Of a stretch of DNA of 64,000 nucleotides, positions 1 through 10,729 are shown piece by piece. A model generated the notes under the pieces. The model did not search any database, was not told where the DNA came from, and saw nothing but the letters and a program-made list of their open reading frames with translations. The position numbers and the translations under genes were made by a program. Position 1 is the first letter of the stretch. Each line of letters begins with the position of its first letter. The DNA is from Oryza sativa Japonica Group (Eukaryota; Streptophyta; Magnoliopsida; Poales; Poaceae), in NCBI RefSeq assembly GCF_034140825.1, contig NC_089039.1:28780501-28844500 (forward strand), given 5' to 3'.

Positions 1-2349
1 TTTATACAGATTTTTGTTTTAAAAATCTAGAACTCCCTCTGTCGTAAAAATACGGAACAGATCTAAATAGAGGGTGTACAAGTTAAGTTTTTTTTTTTTA
101 ACCGAGGGACCGGGAGTAGAGCAGTAGTAAGCATTTTCAGCGTCGATACAGCGTAGGAGTAATAAATGGGACTTCCATGAATGCGAGGGAGAAAACCGTT
201 GGCTCCTCCCGTTCATTCACCGTCTAGTTTGTGTTTGGGATTTTGAGATTTTGAGCGGTCGGTCGACACGCTCTCTCGGTGCCGATTTCACGTGATCCTT
301 TCGATTATTGTCGATTGTATATTGAAACATTGTTAGAACGTTGTGAGCAGATTGAATAGCAACGGTGGCTATCTGAATATCTGAATTTTTTTTTGATGGT
401 TCAGATGGAAAAGCAGTTTGCACTTTGCAGCAGCTGAACGCCAAACGAATTTCGCTAAAACATCATTTCATTTGCATCGCCGATCTTGTGCGCTAATCAT
501 ATTCTCAGTTGTACATATGTACATCTCAATAATCGTGTCCACTGGAGCAAGATGCTATCATCAGGTCCACAAACCCTGACTTGCTCTGCTGCTACTGCTA
601 GTGCTATCCATTCTCCAACTTCTTAATGACACTCGCATATGGTTCCATTAAAAAATGCAGGTACTAGTATAATAAATACGCCGTCAGTGATCTTAACAAT
701 GGTAGTTAATGAGATGATTAGAACTCCCAAATCAAGGGCAACTGTATCTGTCCTGCCTGCATTTGTCCTCCGGCATTCTGACCAAATGAGCAGCAGCACA
801 TCCTGCCCCCACACGATCGATGCAAAATCCTGGTGTTTTTGGACAAAAAATGATGGCGTTCACCATATGTCGTATTCTTTTGATGCTCCTGCGGAAAAAA
901 AGCTGACTCCACATCACACGCACCTGCTGCTGCTATCTCTCTCGCCTCGGACACAAACAAGTGAAGACGAGCACGAATGCAAAGCCTTCTGCAGTGCAAT
1001 GCTTGCACTTCTGCAGGCTGCAGCTCACACATGAAAACTTGTCGATCTCTTGATGACAGCCAAGCTCAGTGACAGTGATATTGAAACAGGAACTCAAGAA
1101 ACCTGTGTGAACAAACAATTCGTACCGTGTCCAAGGATTCACAGCATCTCAATCGCTGATGACATGCCTGTCTATCTGCAGGGAGTCACAGATCACGAGA
1201 AAAGTTTCAGATCATCAAAGAGAAAGATGCTTCTCGTGTGACCAACGTGTCGGCAAGGATGAACAGTAAGAAAGGCCATCGATAGAAGAAGCAAAGTCGA
1301 GAGCTAAGCTCAGTGGCTAACGCAATTGATTTGATCACTCACGTTTTGGGGTAGGGAACGCTTGGTATGAACGCCACCAAATTAGTCGCCAAGGGAAGTA
1401 TTCGCATCGACGCAAAGGATTTGCTAGATAGCTAGGTGGATCGAGCACTATCGATCGCCATGGGAGGATATCTTGAGCGTTTGTCTTCATGCTCGAGTTG
1501 AGGATGAGAGATTCGATTGATCGGACCCCAGGTTGGTGGAACTAGTTAATCCTGGCGTGTTCGTCACTTTAAGCAACCCCAAATCGCTCATGAATTGCAA
1601 CAGTGCGTGCTTACAGGATGAATGCTGCATATGTCATGGTTATTTTAGCTGGCCCTAATCAAAGTTTGCTGCAGCTTTCAAGAGTTCTGAAATGTTTTTG
1701 GATGGATCAGTTTGGATTCAGAAATTCATGTTGAGCAGATGGCTTTGTAGATGGCCGATTAGAGTCCCTATTTTGGAATGGTAGTTGCGATCCAATAAAG
1801 CCCAAATGAATTTTCAGGCCTAGGCCCGTTTATGGTTCACGAAATTCCCCGCCAAGCTAATTAGGCCCACAACACTTTGGATCTAAATTTATGGCCCACC
1901 AGTAAGGCCCACATTAATGGGCCCACTTCCTGACGTGCCGTTTCTTTGCCGACTGAGACCCATCTCCTCCATTGGCGCGAATCTCTCGCCGCCGACGCGA
2001 ATCTGCACTGCAACTCTGCGAGCCTCGAAGCAAGGATTCTGTTCGATGATGTCCGTAACTGAATTTCTGAGCTCGAACACGTCAAACGTTCATGCCGTTT
2101 CGATGGCTTTCCACTCCACCCTCGCGTTACTGTGGCGTGCTTCTTGCTATCTCTTCTACCATTTGATCTTCTTTCCCAGTTAGGGCATGCAGTTACACAC
2201 GAAGCATATCTGCTCATGTCATCATGCATCTACATCATCGACATGTCATGCTCATGCCATTGGCATGCACTGTGAGTGTTCGTCATTATTCCCACGAGCG
2301 CAAGAACGCTCGAGAAAGATTGGCACCATGTCAACCATTGCCGCTGCTG
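1..2349. other. Intergenic DNA, no convincing gene
   Basis: I see no recognisable coding gene here. Open frames at about 640-1034 (plus) and 718-1032 (minus) are short, overlap each other and resemble no family I know. Positions 1864-1925 hold four GGCCCA (site II type) motifs in about 60 bp, next to a GC-richer stretch (1925-2050). That is the look of a promoter fragment, but no gene follows before the lipase promoter at 2350. Confidence 0.5.
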
Positions 2350-2356
2350 TATAAAT
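2350..2356 (+). promoter_or_regulatory. TATA box of the first PLA1-II gene
   Basis: TATAAAT lies 64-70 bp upstream of the chosen ATG at 2420, which places transcription start near 2380. An upstream in-frame ATG at 2372 would fall at or before that start, which argues for 2420. Confidence 0.7.
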
Positions 2357-2419
2357 GGTTGCTAGGTTGCAGTGTGCCAGTGTCAATTGTGTGGCTGTGA
2401 CCTAGCTAGTCGATCGGTC

Positions 2420-3729
2420 ATGTCGTCGCAGCAATGGCTTGGTGACGGCACGGCGCGGAGGTGGAGGGAGCTCCATGGTGAGAGCGACTGGGACGGCCTC
2501 CTGGACCCGTTCGACCTCGACCTCCGCCGCACCGTCATCCGCTACGGCGAGATGGCGCAGGCGACGTACGACGCCTTCAACCACGAGAAGCTCTCGCCGC
2601 ACGCGGGCCTCTCGAGGTTCGCCGCGCGCCGCTTCTTCGAGCGGGCGCAGCTGCCGGGCCACTCCGCGGCGTACCGCGTCGCCAGGTTCGTGTACGCGAC
2701 GTCGTGCGTCGCCGTGCCGGAGCCGCTCATCCTCCGGTCCGCGTCGCGCGCGCGCAGGTGCAGGGAGAGCAACTGGATCGGGTACGTCGCGGTGGCCACC
2801 GACGAAGGGAAGGCTGCGCTCGGGCGCCGCGACATCGTCGTCGCGTGGCGCGGCACGGTGCAGTCGCTGGAGTGGATCAAGGACATGGACTTCGTCATGG
2901 TGCCACCCAAGGGCCTCCTCCGGGACAAAGCTTCCGACGCCATGGTGCATCGAGGGTGGCTGTCCATGTACACCTCCAGGGACTCTGAGTCCAGCCACAA
3001 CAAGGACAGTGCTCGAGATCAGGTAGTAATGGCCGGAGTAGCACGGCAAGGTCACCTACCACATTGTCACTGATCGACATGGATGTTGCCATGCAGGTGT
3101 TGAGCGAGGTGGCGAAGCTGGTGAGCATGTACCAGGACGAGGAACTGAGCATCACGGTGACGGGACACAGCCTCGGCGCCGCACTCGCGACGCTGAACGC
3201 GTTCGACATCGTCGAGAACGGGTACAACAGGGCACCCCGCGCCGCGGCAGCGGCGGCGGGCTGCCCGGTCACCGCGTTCGTGTTCGCCAGCCCGCGCGTC
3301 GGCGGGCACGGCTTCAAGCGCCGCTTCGACGGCGCGCGTGGCCTCGGCCTCCGCCTCCTCCGCGTCCGCAACGCGCGCGACGTCGTCCCCAGGTACCCGC
3401 CGGCGCCGCCGTACCACGGCGTGGGCACAGAGCTGGCGATCGACACGGGCGAGTCGCCGTACCTGAGGAGGCCCGGGAACGAGCTGGTGTGGCACAACCT
3501 CGAGTGCTACCTGCACGGCGTGGCCGGCGCGCGCGGCGGCGAGGCCGGGCGGTTCAAGCTCGCCGTGGAGCGCGACGTGGCGCTGGCGAACAAGTCCTAC
3601 GGCGCGCTGCGCGACGAGCACGCCGTGCCGGCCGGGTGGTGGATCCCGTCGAACAGGGGCATGGTGAGAGGCGCCGATGGCCGCTGGACTCTGATGGACC
3701 GCGAGGAAGATGAGGATAGTGCAGAGTAA
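2420..3729 (+). CDS. Phospholipase A1-II (DAD1-like class II acylhydrolase), 411 aa
   Basis: Two exons, 2420-3022 and 3097-3729, are joined across a 74 bp GT-AG intron in phase 0. The 411-residue product is a class 3 lipase of the plant PLA1-II group, which hydrolyses the sn-1 acyl chain of glycerolipids. The nucleophile is Ser226 in GHSLG. The likely triad partners are Asp296 (NARDVV) and His341 (CYLHGV). The conserved N-terminal block RWRELHG opens the protein and no plastid transit peptide is seen, as expected for class II enzymes, which are thought to be cytosolic. ATG 2420 is preferred because the paralogue at 3995-8026 also starts with MSS and because of the TATA position. The C-terminal part with [10 protein letters not shown] is typical of the family. 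Third codon positions are strongly GC-rich, as in many grass genes. The gene converges on its paralogue with 265 bp between the two stop codons. Confidence 0.92.
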
Positions 3730-3994
3730 ATGATTGGATGGAGTGTATCAATGTGCATGAGCATGAACTCGCATATGCATCAAGAAATAATTACTGGACA
3801 TCTCAACGTGTCCAAATCAATACCTTTGTATCTGTAACAATGTCCAAATCAACACATGCATTTGACTGGACAGAGTTTTATTTACAAATGAATTATGTGA
3901 TATGAGGGGGAAATCCCATTTATTCGACGTGTCAAGCCCATTAACGAGCACTTCTATACGTAATCCATTTTGCAAATTTTTCGAAATCGAGAGC

Positions 3995-6900
3995 TTAAAT
4001 TTGCTCGAAATCGTGGAGCGCCCAGTGCCCATCGGCGTCCTTGACCATGCACCTGTTCTTGGAGACCCACCACCGGGGCGGCACGGGGTACTTGTCCTTG
4101 AGCGCGTCGACGCCCTTGTTCGCCAGCGCGACGTCGCGGTCGACCTCCAGCTTGAACCCGCCGGCGCTGCCCTGCTCGCCGGCGACGCCGTGGAGGTAGC
4201 ACTCGAGGTTGTGCAGCGTCTCGATGGTCCCCGGCGACCGCAGGTACGGCGACCGGCTGGTGCTGATGCGCAGCTTCACGGCCACGTCCACGTAGCCCAG
4301 CGGCGGGTACATGGGCACCACGTCGCCGGCGTTCTTGACGTGGAGCGCCCTCAGGTCGGGGAACGACGCGAACGCTGCCTTGAAGAAGCCGTCGCCCACG
4401 CGCGGGCTCGCGAACACGATCGCCGTCACCGGGCACGGCGGCTGCGACGACGACGAGCTCGCCGGCGGGCAGTTGGCGCCGTTGGCCACGATGTCGACGG
4501 CGTTCAGGGTCGCCAGCGACGCGCCCAGGCTGTGCCCGACGACGGTGATGCTCGTCACCTCGTCCTTGTACAACTCCATCAGCCTCCTCACTTCCTCAAG
4601 AACCTGCAAGCATTTTCTTGCAGAATTAATCTTTTTTTCTTTTTGGACATGACGCATGGTTAATCGAGAGGTTTTTTTTTCGGTGTAATCATGGGGCCTC
4701 ATCTTTTCGCTTATGCTTATATTTATCAACCAAAATTTGAATTTTCAACATTAAATTTAGAGCTGATTTTGAGGTTTTCTCATCGAAGTTTATTTTTCAG
4801 CGTTTGCTTTTAGATCATTAATTAAGAACACTTATATAAAAGTTTTATTTATAAATCACTTTTCGTTTGTAAATTTGCCATTCCGCTTATTCCACGAATA
4901 AAAGAAACGATGGCTCCCAAGTAGTAACTTGAAGGTAGCTTATGTGATCAGACATTATGTAAAAATATGTGATTATCTTATTTGGTTGGGCATTATGTTA
5001 AATTGTGATTATATAGGCAATATCAGTGTCACATAAATAAATCTTTCAAAGTCTTATTTTAACTCTTGAAAAGACAATCCCAAAACAGAACAAGAATGTG
5101 CCACATCATCTAATGAATAATAGCCGTTAAATCAATAAACAAACAAAACAGGTAAAATAAATCTTAGTCATTGGATAAAAGATGATGTTCTAGAGCTTTC
5201 CGTTGTCTCCTTGATATGTGGGAGAGAGATATAGAGCAAATAAGACACACATAAGAACTAAAGAAAAAAAAATAAATGTTTGCATGGTTGAGAGAAATGA
5301 TAAAGCCATTTCTTCTTGAAACAAACATATATTTTATATATTTTTCACAATAATATTTTTAGTGAAATTAGATATTACGCCATTTTAACTCTTGAAAAGA
5401 CAATCCCAAAACAGAACAAGAATGTGCCACATCATCTAATGGATAATAGCCGTTAAATCAATAAGCAAACAAAACAGGTAGAATAAATCTTAGCCATTGG
5501 ATAAAAGATGGTGTTCTAGAGCTTTCCGGTGTCTCCTTGATATGTGGGAGAGAGATATAGAGCAAAGAAAACACACATAAGAAATATAGAAAAAAAATAA
5601 ATGTTTGCATGGTTGAGAGAAATGATAAAGCCATTTATTCTTGAAACAAACATATATTTTATATATTTTTCACAATAAATATTTTAGTGACATAATATCA
5701 GAAATAGATATTACGTCACTAATCGAAATATAGTGATAGTCACGTGAATGCACGACTTCATGCACTAGTCTTATGTGATTAGACATTATCTTAGAAAAAT
5801 GTGATTAGATAGGAAATATCAGTATCAAAAAAACAAATCTTTCAAAGTCAAATGCTAACGATAAGGACATTGTTTGAGAACAGTTTAGATAAATCTGACG
5901 AGTAGCATAACAAATATAGGATAGCTACAATTAATTCAGTCAAAGGCAACAACACAAGTTTGGTGCATCTAATCCAACATATCTATATATGCAAGTCTGA
6001 CTGTCGCTGTGACAGGTACAATAATGAACATTATTAGAGATCGAATAATTGAAGAAATTAATCAGCAAGAAGGCGCGCTCAGATTGACGAGCGATATTAT
6101 ATAACTTAAACTTTTTTTATAGCAACATAGTTTAACACGTTATGTGTGTATACCTACTTAATTAGCTAGATGATGATACTTAGAAAAATATAATGACGAA
6201 GCCCGCTACCAGAGATAACAAAAAATAATTTGCACATGCATCTGTAAATGAATGCTATTTGTATTAATTAAGTTAACTAATTGAACAGCTTTAATTTACT
6301 AGCCACACTTTATTATAAGAAACTAGCATACTACCCCTTCCGGTCATGACAAAATATATTGGCGTGTTGTAATATTCAAGGTATGAAAATTTGAGTATCA
6401 GCATCTTTTAAAATATTTTGTTCATAGTTGGGTAATCTGCTCATTATGAGCTTAATTTGACATCATCCGTAATCTGTCACGCTATTCCATTATTGCTTTC
6501 TACCCCTTTGTAGAATTATAATAGCTGAACAAAAATACCGTTCTCTTTAATTAATTTTATAAAACCTATATTTTGGCCCTATTTTTGGTATGGAGGATTT
6601 TTCAGAGTTGAATGTACCTACCTTATCTTTGAAACAACTTAAATGTATCTACCTGCATAGCTGACCACCCTTAACATCCTATGCAATACTTCGCAAATAA
6701 TTAAAAATGTGCTTCTTTCAACTAATATGTCAATTTTCCAGGCAAAGATAAATCAATATCCCAATTTCCTGCTTGAATTAATGCAACTATGCAAAAGTAA
6801 TGATAATAAAAAAGAAGAAACAAAAATTCAAGAAATACCATTGATAATCACTTAATTTCAAGAAATATCATCGACAAGTACAGGTTCTATGAAATGCCAT

Positions 6901-8026
6901 TGTACAAACAATTTTGTTTCAGAAATACCACCAATGTCAAGGTTTCAATTCGTTACTAGTCTTCCGTTAAGTGATATAAGATGAACAGTGCATTTAACGA
7001 CACATGATCAATAGAACCCTAACAACGATAATGTTTATGGAACAAAATCGCTTGTACGATGACATTTTATAGAACTTGCACTCGTCGATGATATTTATTG
7101 GATTTGGGTGTTTGTTAATGGTATTTTTTAGATTTTCTCATAAAAAAATCGGTTAACATGGAGCAAACTGAAAGGTGCATTCAGTATTCGAGTGGGATTC
7201 TCTGCAGTATTCACAAAAAGAACATTTATAATTTATTGTTACCGTGGTCATATAGAATTCTCTACCTTTCCAACGTCAAAAGAGACACATGCATGGATGA
7301 TTAATTTGCAAATTAAAGGTGTTATTAATTGTCTCGAGACTTTCGTCTTGTGGTAGTAATAGGCTAATAGCTTAGGTCAAATAATCACTGGAAAAGTGAA
7401 GTGGAATTCACCTGGTCTCTGGCGCTGGCCTTGTTGTACTTGGAGTCCTTGTTGCTGGACGTGTACACGGACAGGAAGCCCCGGTGCACGATGGCGCGCG
7501 GGTTCGCGGCGGCGGCGGCGCCCAGCACCGGCGCGGCGGGCACCGGCGTGAAGTCGAAGTCGTTGACCCACTCCAGGCTCTCCACCGTGCCGCGCCACGC
7601 CACGACGATGTCGCGCCGCCCGAGCGCCGCGACGCCCTCGTCCGTCGCCACGGCGACGTACCCCATCCAGTTGGACTCCCTCGACCACGCCGGCGGCAGC
7701 AGCGACGGCAGCGGCAGCAGCAGGAATGCCTCCGGGACGGGGAGCCCCGACGTGGCGTAGACGAACTTGGTCACCGCGTAGCTGCCGGCGGCGGACGCGC
7801 CCGCCGCGGCGAGGAGGTCGCCGTGGCCATACACGCACGCGCCGGCGTGCGGCGAGCGCCTCTCCCGGTTGAAGGAATCGTAGGTGGCCTGCACGAGCTC
7901 GCCATAGGAGAGGATGGAGGAGCGGAGGTCGAGGTCGAGCGGGTCGAGGAGGCCATTCCACGAGTCCTGCCCATGGAGCTCGCGCCACCTGTCGGCGATG
8001 CCTCCAAGCATCGGCGACGACGACAT
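3995..8026 (-). CDS. Phospholipase A1-II, second copy, 407 aa, large intron
   Basis: Exon 1 is 8026-7412 (205 codons, starting MSSSPM). Exon 2 is 4603-3995 (202 codons plus TAA). The 2808 bp GT-AG intron sits after the same ARDQ residues as the 74 bp intron of the neighbour. The 407-residue product carries GHSLG with nucleophile Ser230, then the conserved Asp ([12 protein letters not shown]) and His (NLECYLHGV). No signal or transit peptide is seen. It is a paralogue of the gene at 2420, probably from a local inverted duplication. The intron has been enlarged by MITE-like and duplicated AT-rich DNA, described separately. The role is inferred to be sn-1 deacylation of phospho- or galactolipids, as for other PLA1-II enzymes. 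Substrate preference cannot be read from the sequence. Confidence 0.92.
4690..4905. repeat. MITE-like element, copy 1 of a three-copy family
   Basis: This AT-rich stretch lies near the acceptor end of the PLA1-II intron. It shares a diagnostic order of blocks (AAAATTTGAATTTTCAA, TTTTGAGGTTTTCTCATC, GTTTATTTTTCAGC, then a CGCTTATT...ACGATGG end) with 32718-32893 (same orientation) and 53755-53925 (inverted). No coding capacity. Exact ends are uncertain. Confidence 0.55.
5056..5718. repeat. Direct tandem duplication inside the PLA1-II intron
   Basis: Two head-to-tail copies of about 326-337 bp occupy 5056-5381 and 5382-5718. Both begin ATTTTAACTCTTGAAAAGAC and end near the TTTTTCACAATAA block, with only scattered substitutions and short indels. 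A second repeated block flanks the pair: 4939-5053 and 5772-5850 share TTAGACATTAT and ATCTTTCAAAGTC. The order is therefore A-B-B-A'. No coding potential. Confidence 0.8.
6815..7145. repeat. Inverted-repeat (foldback, MITE-like) element in the PLA1-II intron
   Basis: The left arm (about 6823-6935) and the reverse complement of the right arm (about 7025-7140) match through AAATACCATT, ATATCATCGAC and TTCTATAAAATG-like blocks. They enclose a spacer of about 90 bp. It is non-coding and probably a non-autonomous DNA transposon. Target-site duplications were not resolved. Confidence 0.6.
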
Positions 8027-8135
8027 GGCCCGGCTGGTGTTTTGTTGCTTGCAGCTACGTTGGTTTTTTTTTTTTTGGCGACTTGCTAGGATAGCTAAAT
8101 CTTGTGCTTTGTTCGTTTCTGCTTTGGCGCGTGTG

Positions 8136-8145
8136 TATTTATATA
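8136..8145 (-). promoter_or_regulatory. TATA box of the second PLA1-II gene
   Basis: Read on the minus strand this is TATATAAATA, about 110 bp upstream of the ATG at 8026. Two Stowaway MITEs lie immediately upstream (8213-8612). Confidence 0.65.
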
Positions 8146-8212
8146 GGTCGTTTCGATGTGGTCGATGCTGATCGACGTGGCCTTGTATTCCTATAATTTT
8201 TTTTTAGATATA

Positions 8213-8360
8213 CTACCTCCGTTTCACGATATAAGATTTTCTAGCATTGTCTATATTCATATAGATACTAATGAATCTAGACATTATTATATAGATATTC
8301 ATTAGCATCTATATGAAAGTGGACAATGTTAGAAAGTCTTACATTGTGAAACGGAGGAAA
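8213..8360. mobile_element. Stowaway-type MITE (148 bp)
   Basis: TA dinucleotides flank the element at 8211-8212 and 8361-8362. The inverted termini are CTACCTCCGTTTCAC at the left and GTGAAACGGAGGAAA at the right. The interior is a near-palindrome around the ATATAGAT repeats. It belongs to the Tc1/mariner-derived Stowaway group and has no coding capacity. It lies just upstream of the second PLA1-II promoter. Confidence 0.85.
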
Positions 8361-8394
8361 TACCTTATATAACTTGAACTACTATAACTTATTA

Positions 8395-8612
8395 CTCCCT
8401 CCGTTCTTAAATATTTGACGCTGTTGAGTTTTTTAAATATATTCAAAAACTTTTGTGAAATATGTAAAACTATATATATACATAAAAGTATATTTAACAA
8501 TGAATCAAATGATATGAAAAGAATTAATAATTACTTAATTTTTTTTAATAAGACGAACAGTTAAACATGTTTAAAAAAGTCAATGGCGTCAAATATTTAG
8601 GGATGGAGGGAG
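8395..8612. mobile_element. Stowaway-type MITE (218 bp)
   Basis: Flanking TA dinucleotides lie at 8393-8394 and 8613-8614, with CTCCCTCCGTTCTTAAATA at the left end and its inverted counterpart ending GGATGGAGGGAG. The same subfamily (TTTGACGC after the terminus) recurs at 18139-18373 and 37353-37601. It is separated by only 34 bp from the MITE at 8213. Confidence 0.85.
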
Positions 8613-8614
8613 TA

Positions 8615-10286
8615 ACTTATATGGCTATATACATTTACATGCCTCTAAGAAATTTACTTAAAAACCTGATATTGGACACTTCCATTTTCACATTTTGATC
8701 GTTCAGCAAAATATTTGCAAATGCTAGAAATTATGCTATATTGTTAAAACGTGTATATAGGAAAAACTTATATTAAGTAGTCTAAGATGAAAATAATTAC
8801 TGTTAGTTACTTGAGAACGAAGTATATAAGCCCAAATAAGATTTTGTCACAGAACTGCGTGCATGCATGCACTGTGCAGGACATATACTCTTATATATGC
8901 ATGATTTCGATCAAATATAGTTTAACTCTGTCGTACATAACCACACATACATGTGCATGATACTACTAAATTAACGTACTAATTAAACTGATCATGCATT
9001 TTTGGCTTTGTCTGGCGTCCGGTACTCCGGTTTGCACGAGCTGGACTCCGATCAAACGTCACAGCCGGTGTTAGCTAGGCGTGTGCGTACGCGGTCTTTC
9101 TATCTAACAAGCGATATATCCTACGTGCACTCGTTTGCCACACTGGCTAAGAATTACGCGTGTTCCTCTGCCAGATCGCACTGTGTTTATTTCAGTTTAT
9201 GATCCACTGTCATCGTGGATAAACATAACAGGGGATACACACTGAATTTTAATTTGTAAATAACCAATGCAAATAGAGTCGTCGATGGCTACTAGCTGTT
9301 CTCGGTCAAGGAATATATCGGTTTGATTCTTGTCGTCGCTCATAGGTTGTGATGCTAGTAGCAACCTGACTTTGATTTTGTGGTTGGCAAGTGTTGCAAT
9401 CATGTGCCCCTTTTATTAGTATTTACTTTCTTGATGAACTTAACTTTGCAGTTCTCTGGTTTCAGTAAGAAGAGGCAAAAACCGATGGTAATTCGAGGCA
9501 TATCCCAGCTAGCAACTAGGCAACTGGCCATGGCCAGCATTGGTGTGTACATGGTCAGTGAGTTTGTCACTTGATTGCGTGCAAGCTTTAGTTGCTTGTG
9601 GCCACGAAATTCTGACCATTTTCTTGTTCATGTTCTCTTCTTGTGTATTGTAGATATATAGACAGGCTCAGCAAAAATAAATGTCCGTTTCCTCTCAATG
9701 GCGAATGAAAATCGCTTACTACCTATCCATCGCTCTCAAGCGTACGTGCAGCATGGGCATAAATAAATCAACGAAATCAATGCTCCAACAGATATTGATA
9801 TCAATGGAATCAAGCATCCAACAGAGGTTGATATTATCATAGGGGTTTTACTTATTCAGGAGGAGTTATTGATTCCAGTACGGGTAACAAGGATAAAAGA
9901 CAGAGAGAGTAGCACATTCCAACTGTTTCTGACCACTGAAAACGACCACACATCCAACGTTGGACAGGATCAGGATTAACCCCCCCCCCCCCCACCTGGA
10001 CACATGTGTGTCTTGGTTCATTGCTAGAAGTTATCTTTTTTTTGGACGGAATAGTACATATTAGTGTAAGAGAACGGCTAGACAACGGGATTCCGTTTCA
10101 ACGGGATAAGTGTTGATGTCACCTTCCCCGCATCTAGCGCTCCATCGCTCCCAACTAACATGTCTGAACCCAAGTCGCACATGCCGCTCCACGTCAAACA
10201 TGCGCTATTCCGTGTTCCCACTAGTGCAAGTGCCCTAGCTTGACCGATCTACGTGCATATTAAATGGGTCTCAACGACCAGGTCTC
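8615..10286. other. Intergenic DNA without recognisable genes
   Basis: AT-rich spacer. Several reading frames of 60-80 codons (9002-9202, 9380-9574, 9852-10085) have no family resemblance and no consistent gene structure. A pure C run of about 14 bases lies near 9980-9993. No RNA gene was seen. Confidence 0.5.
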
Positions 10287-10453
10287 TTTTTTTTTTGAGA
10301 AACCGAGATATTTATATTACCAAACCAGCAGAATCGCTGGATACTAGCCGTTACAGACTAGGAGGGCAGCCTGCCCAGGAAGACACGGTCTGGAGATTAC
10401 AGCCATACGCGGCAAGCTCATGCGCCACCTTATTACAACTTCGGGGCGAGTAG
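10287..10453 (-). mobile_element. LINE 3' end fragment with poly(A) tail
   Basis: On the minus strand this reads as a short coding tail resembling the end of a plant LINE RNase H region (NKVAHELAAYG). It is followed by ATATAAATATCTCGGTTTCTC and a run of ten A residues (T10287-T10296 on the plus strand). That tail is typical of grass LINE 3' ends. Only about 170 bp survive. The Copia element begins about 60 bp to the right. Confidence 0.6.
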
Positions 10454-10512
10454 CTAACAGAGAAGGAATGAAAACAGCTCAAAACTACATGTTTAATCTC
10501 AAGAATCACTCC

Positions 10513-10729
10513 TATTAGATATAATCATGTGTAAGCATAACAACCTGGCCGTATCGATCTTATCTTAGCTGATAGATAATGATTGTAATCAGGATTAGTT
10601 AGAGAGATATTAGCCAAGGTTGTTATGATCCTGTAAAGCCATGTTGCCGGCTATTGGCAACCATATAAATATACGCGGGCGCACCAAGATCGGTGACGAC
10701 ACCGCTTCTTGCACCTCTGTTTCCTTTCA
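10513..10729 (+). repeat. 5' LTR of the Copia element
   Basis: 217 bp, beginning TATTAGATAT and ending CTTTCA. The boundaries are fixed by comparison with the right LTR and by the ACTCC target duplication. It contains a TATA-like ATATAAATATA near its 3' third. The termini are TA...CA rather than the usual TG...CA. Confidence 0.92.

Noticed and set aside
639-1034. 131-codon frame near the window start
   Set aside because: No family resemblance, no promoter or splice structure, and an overlapping frame of similar length on the other strand.
2372-2419. Upstream in-frame ATG of the first PLA1-II gene
   Set aside because: It is too close to the TATA box to lie well inside the mRNA, and the extra residues are absent from the paralogue, which starts MSS.
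3902-4663. 253-codon plus-strand frame
   Set aside because: It is antisense to exon 2 of the second PLA1-II gene, which has GHSLG and the full lipase signature.
9961-10085. Short minus-strand frame across the C run near 9980
   Set aside because: It depends on a homopolymer and has no similarity or structure supporting a gene.
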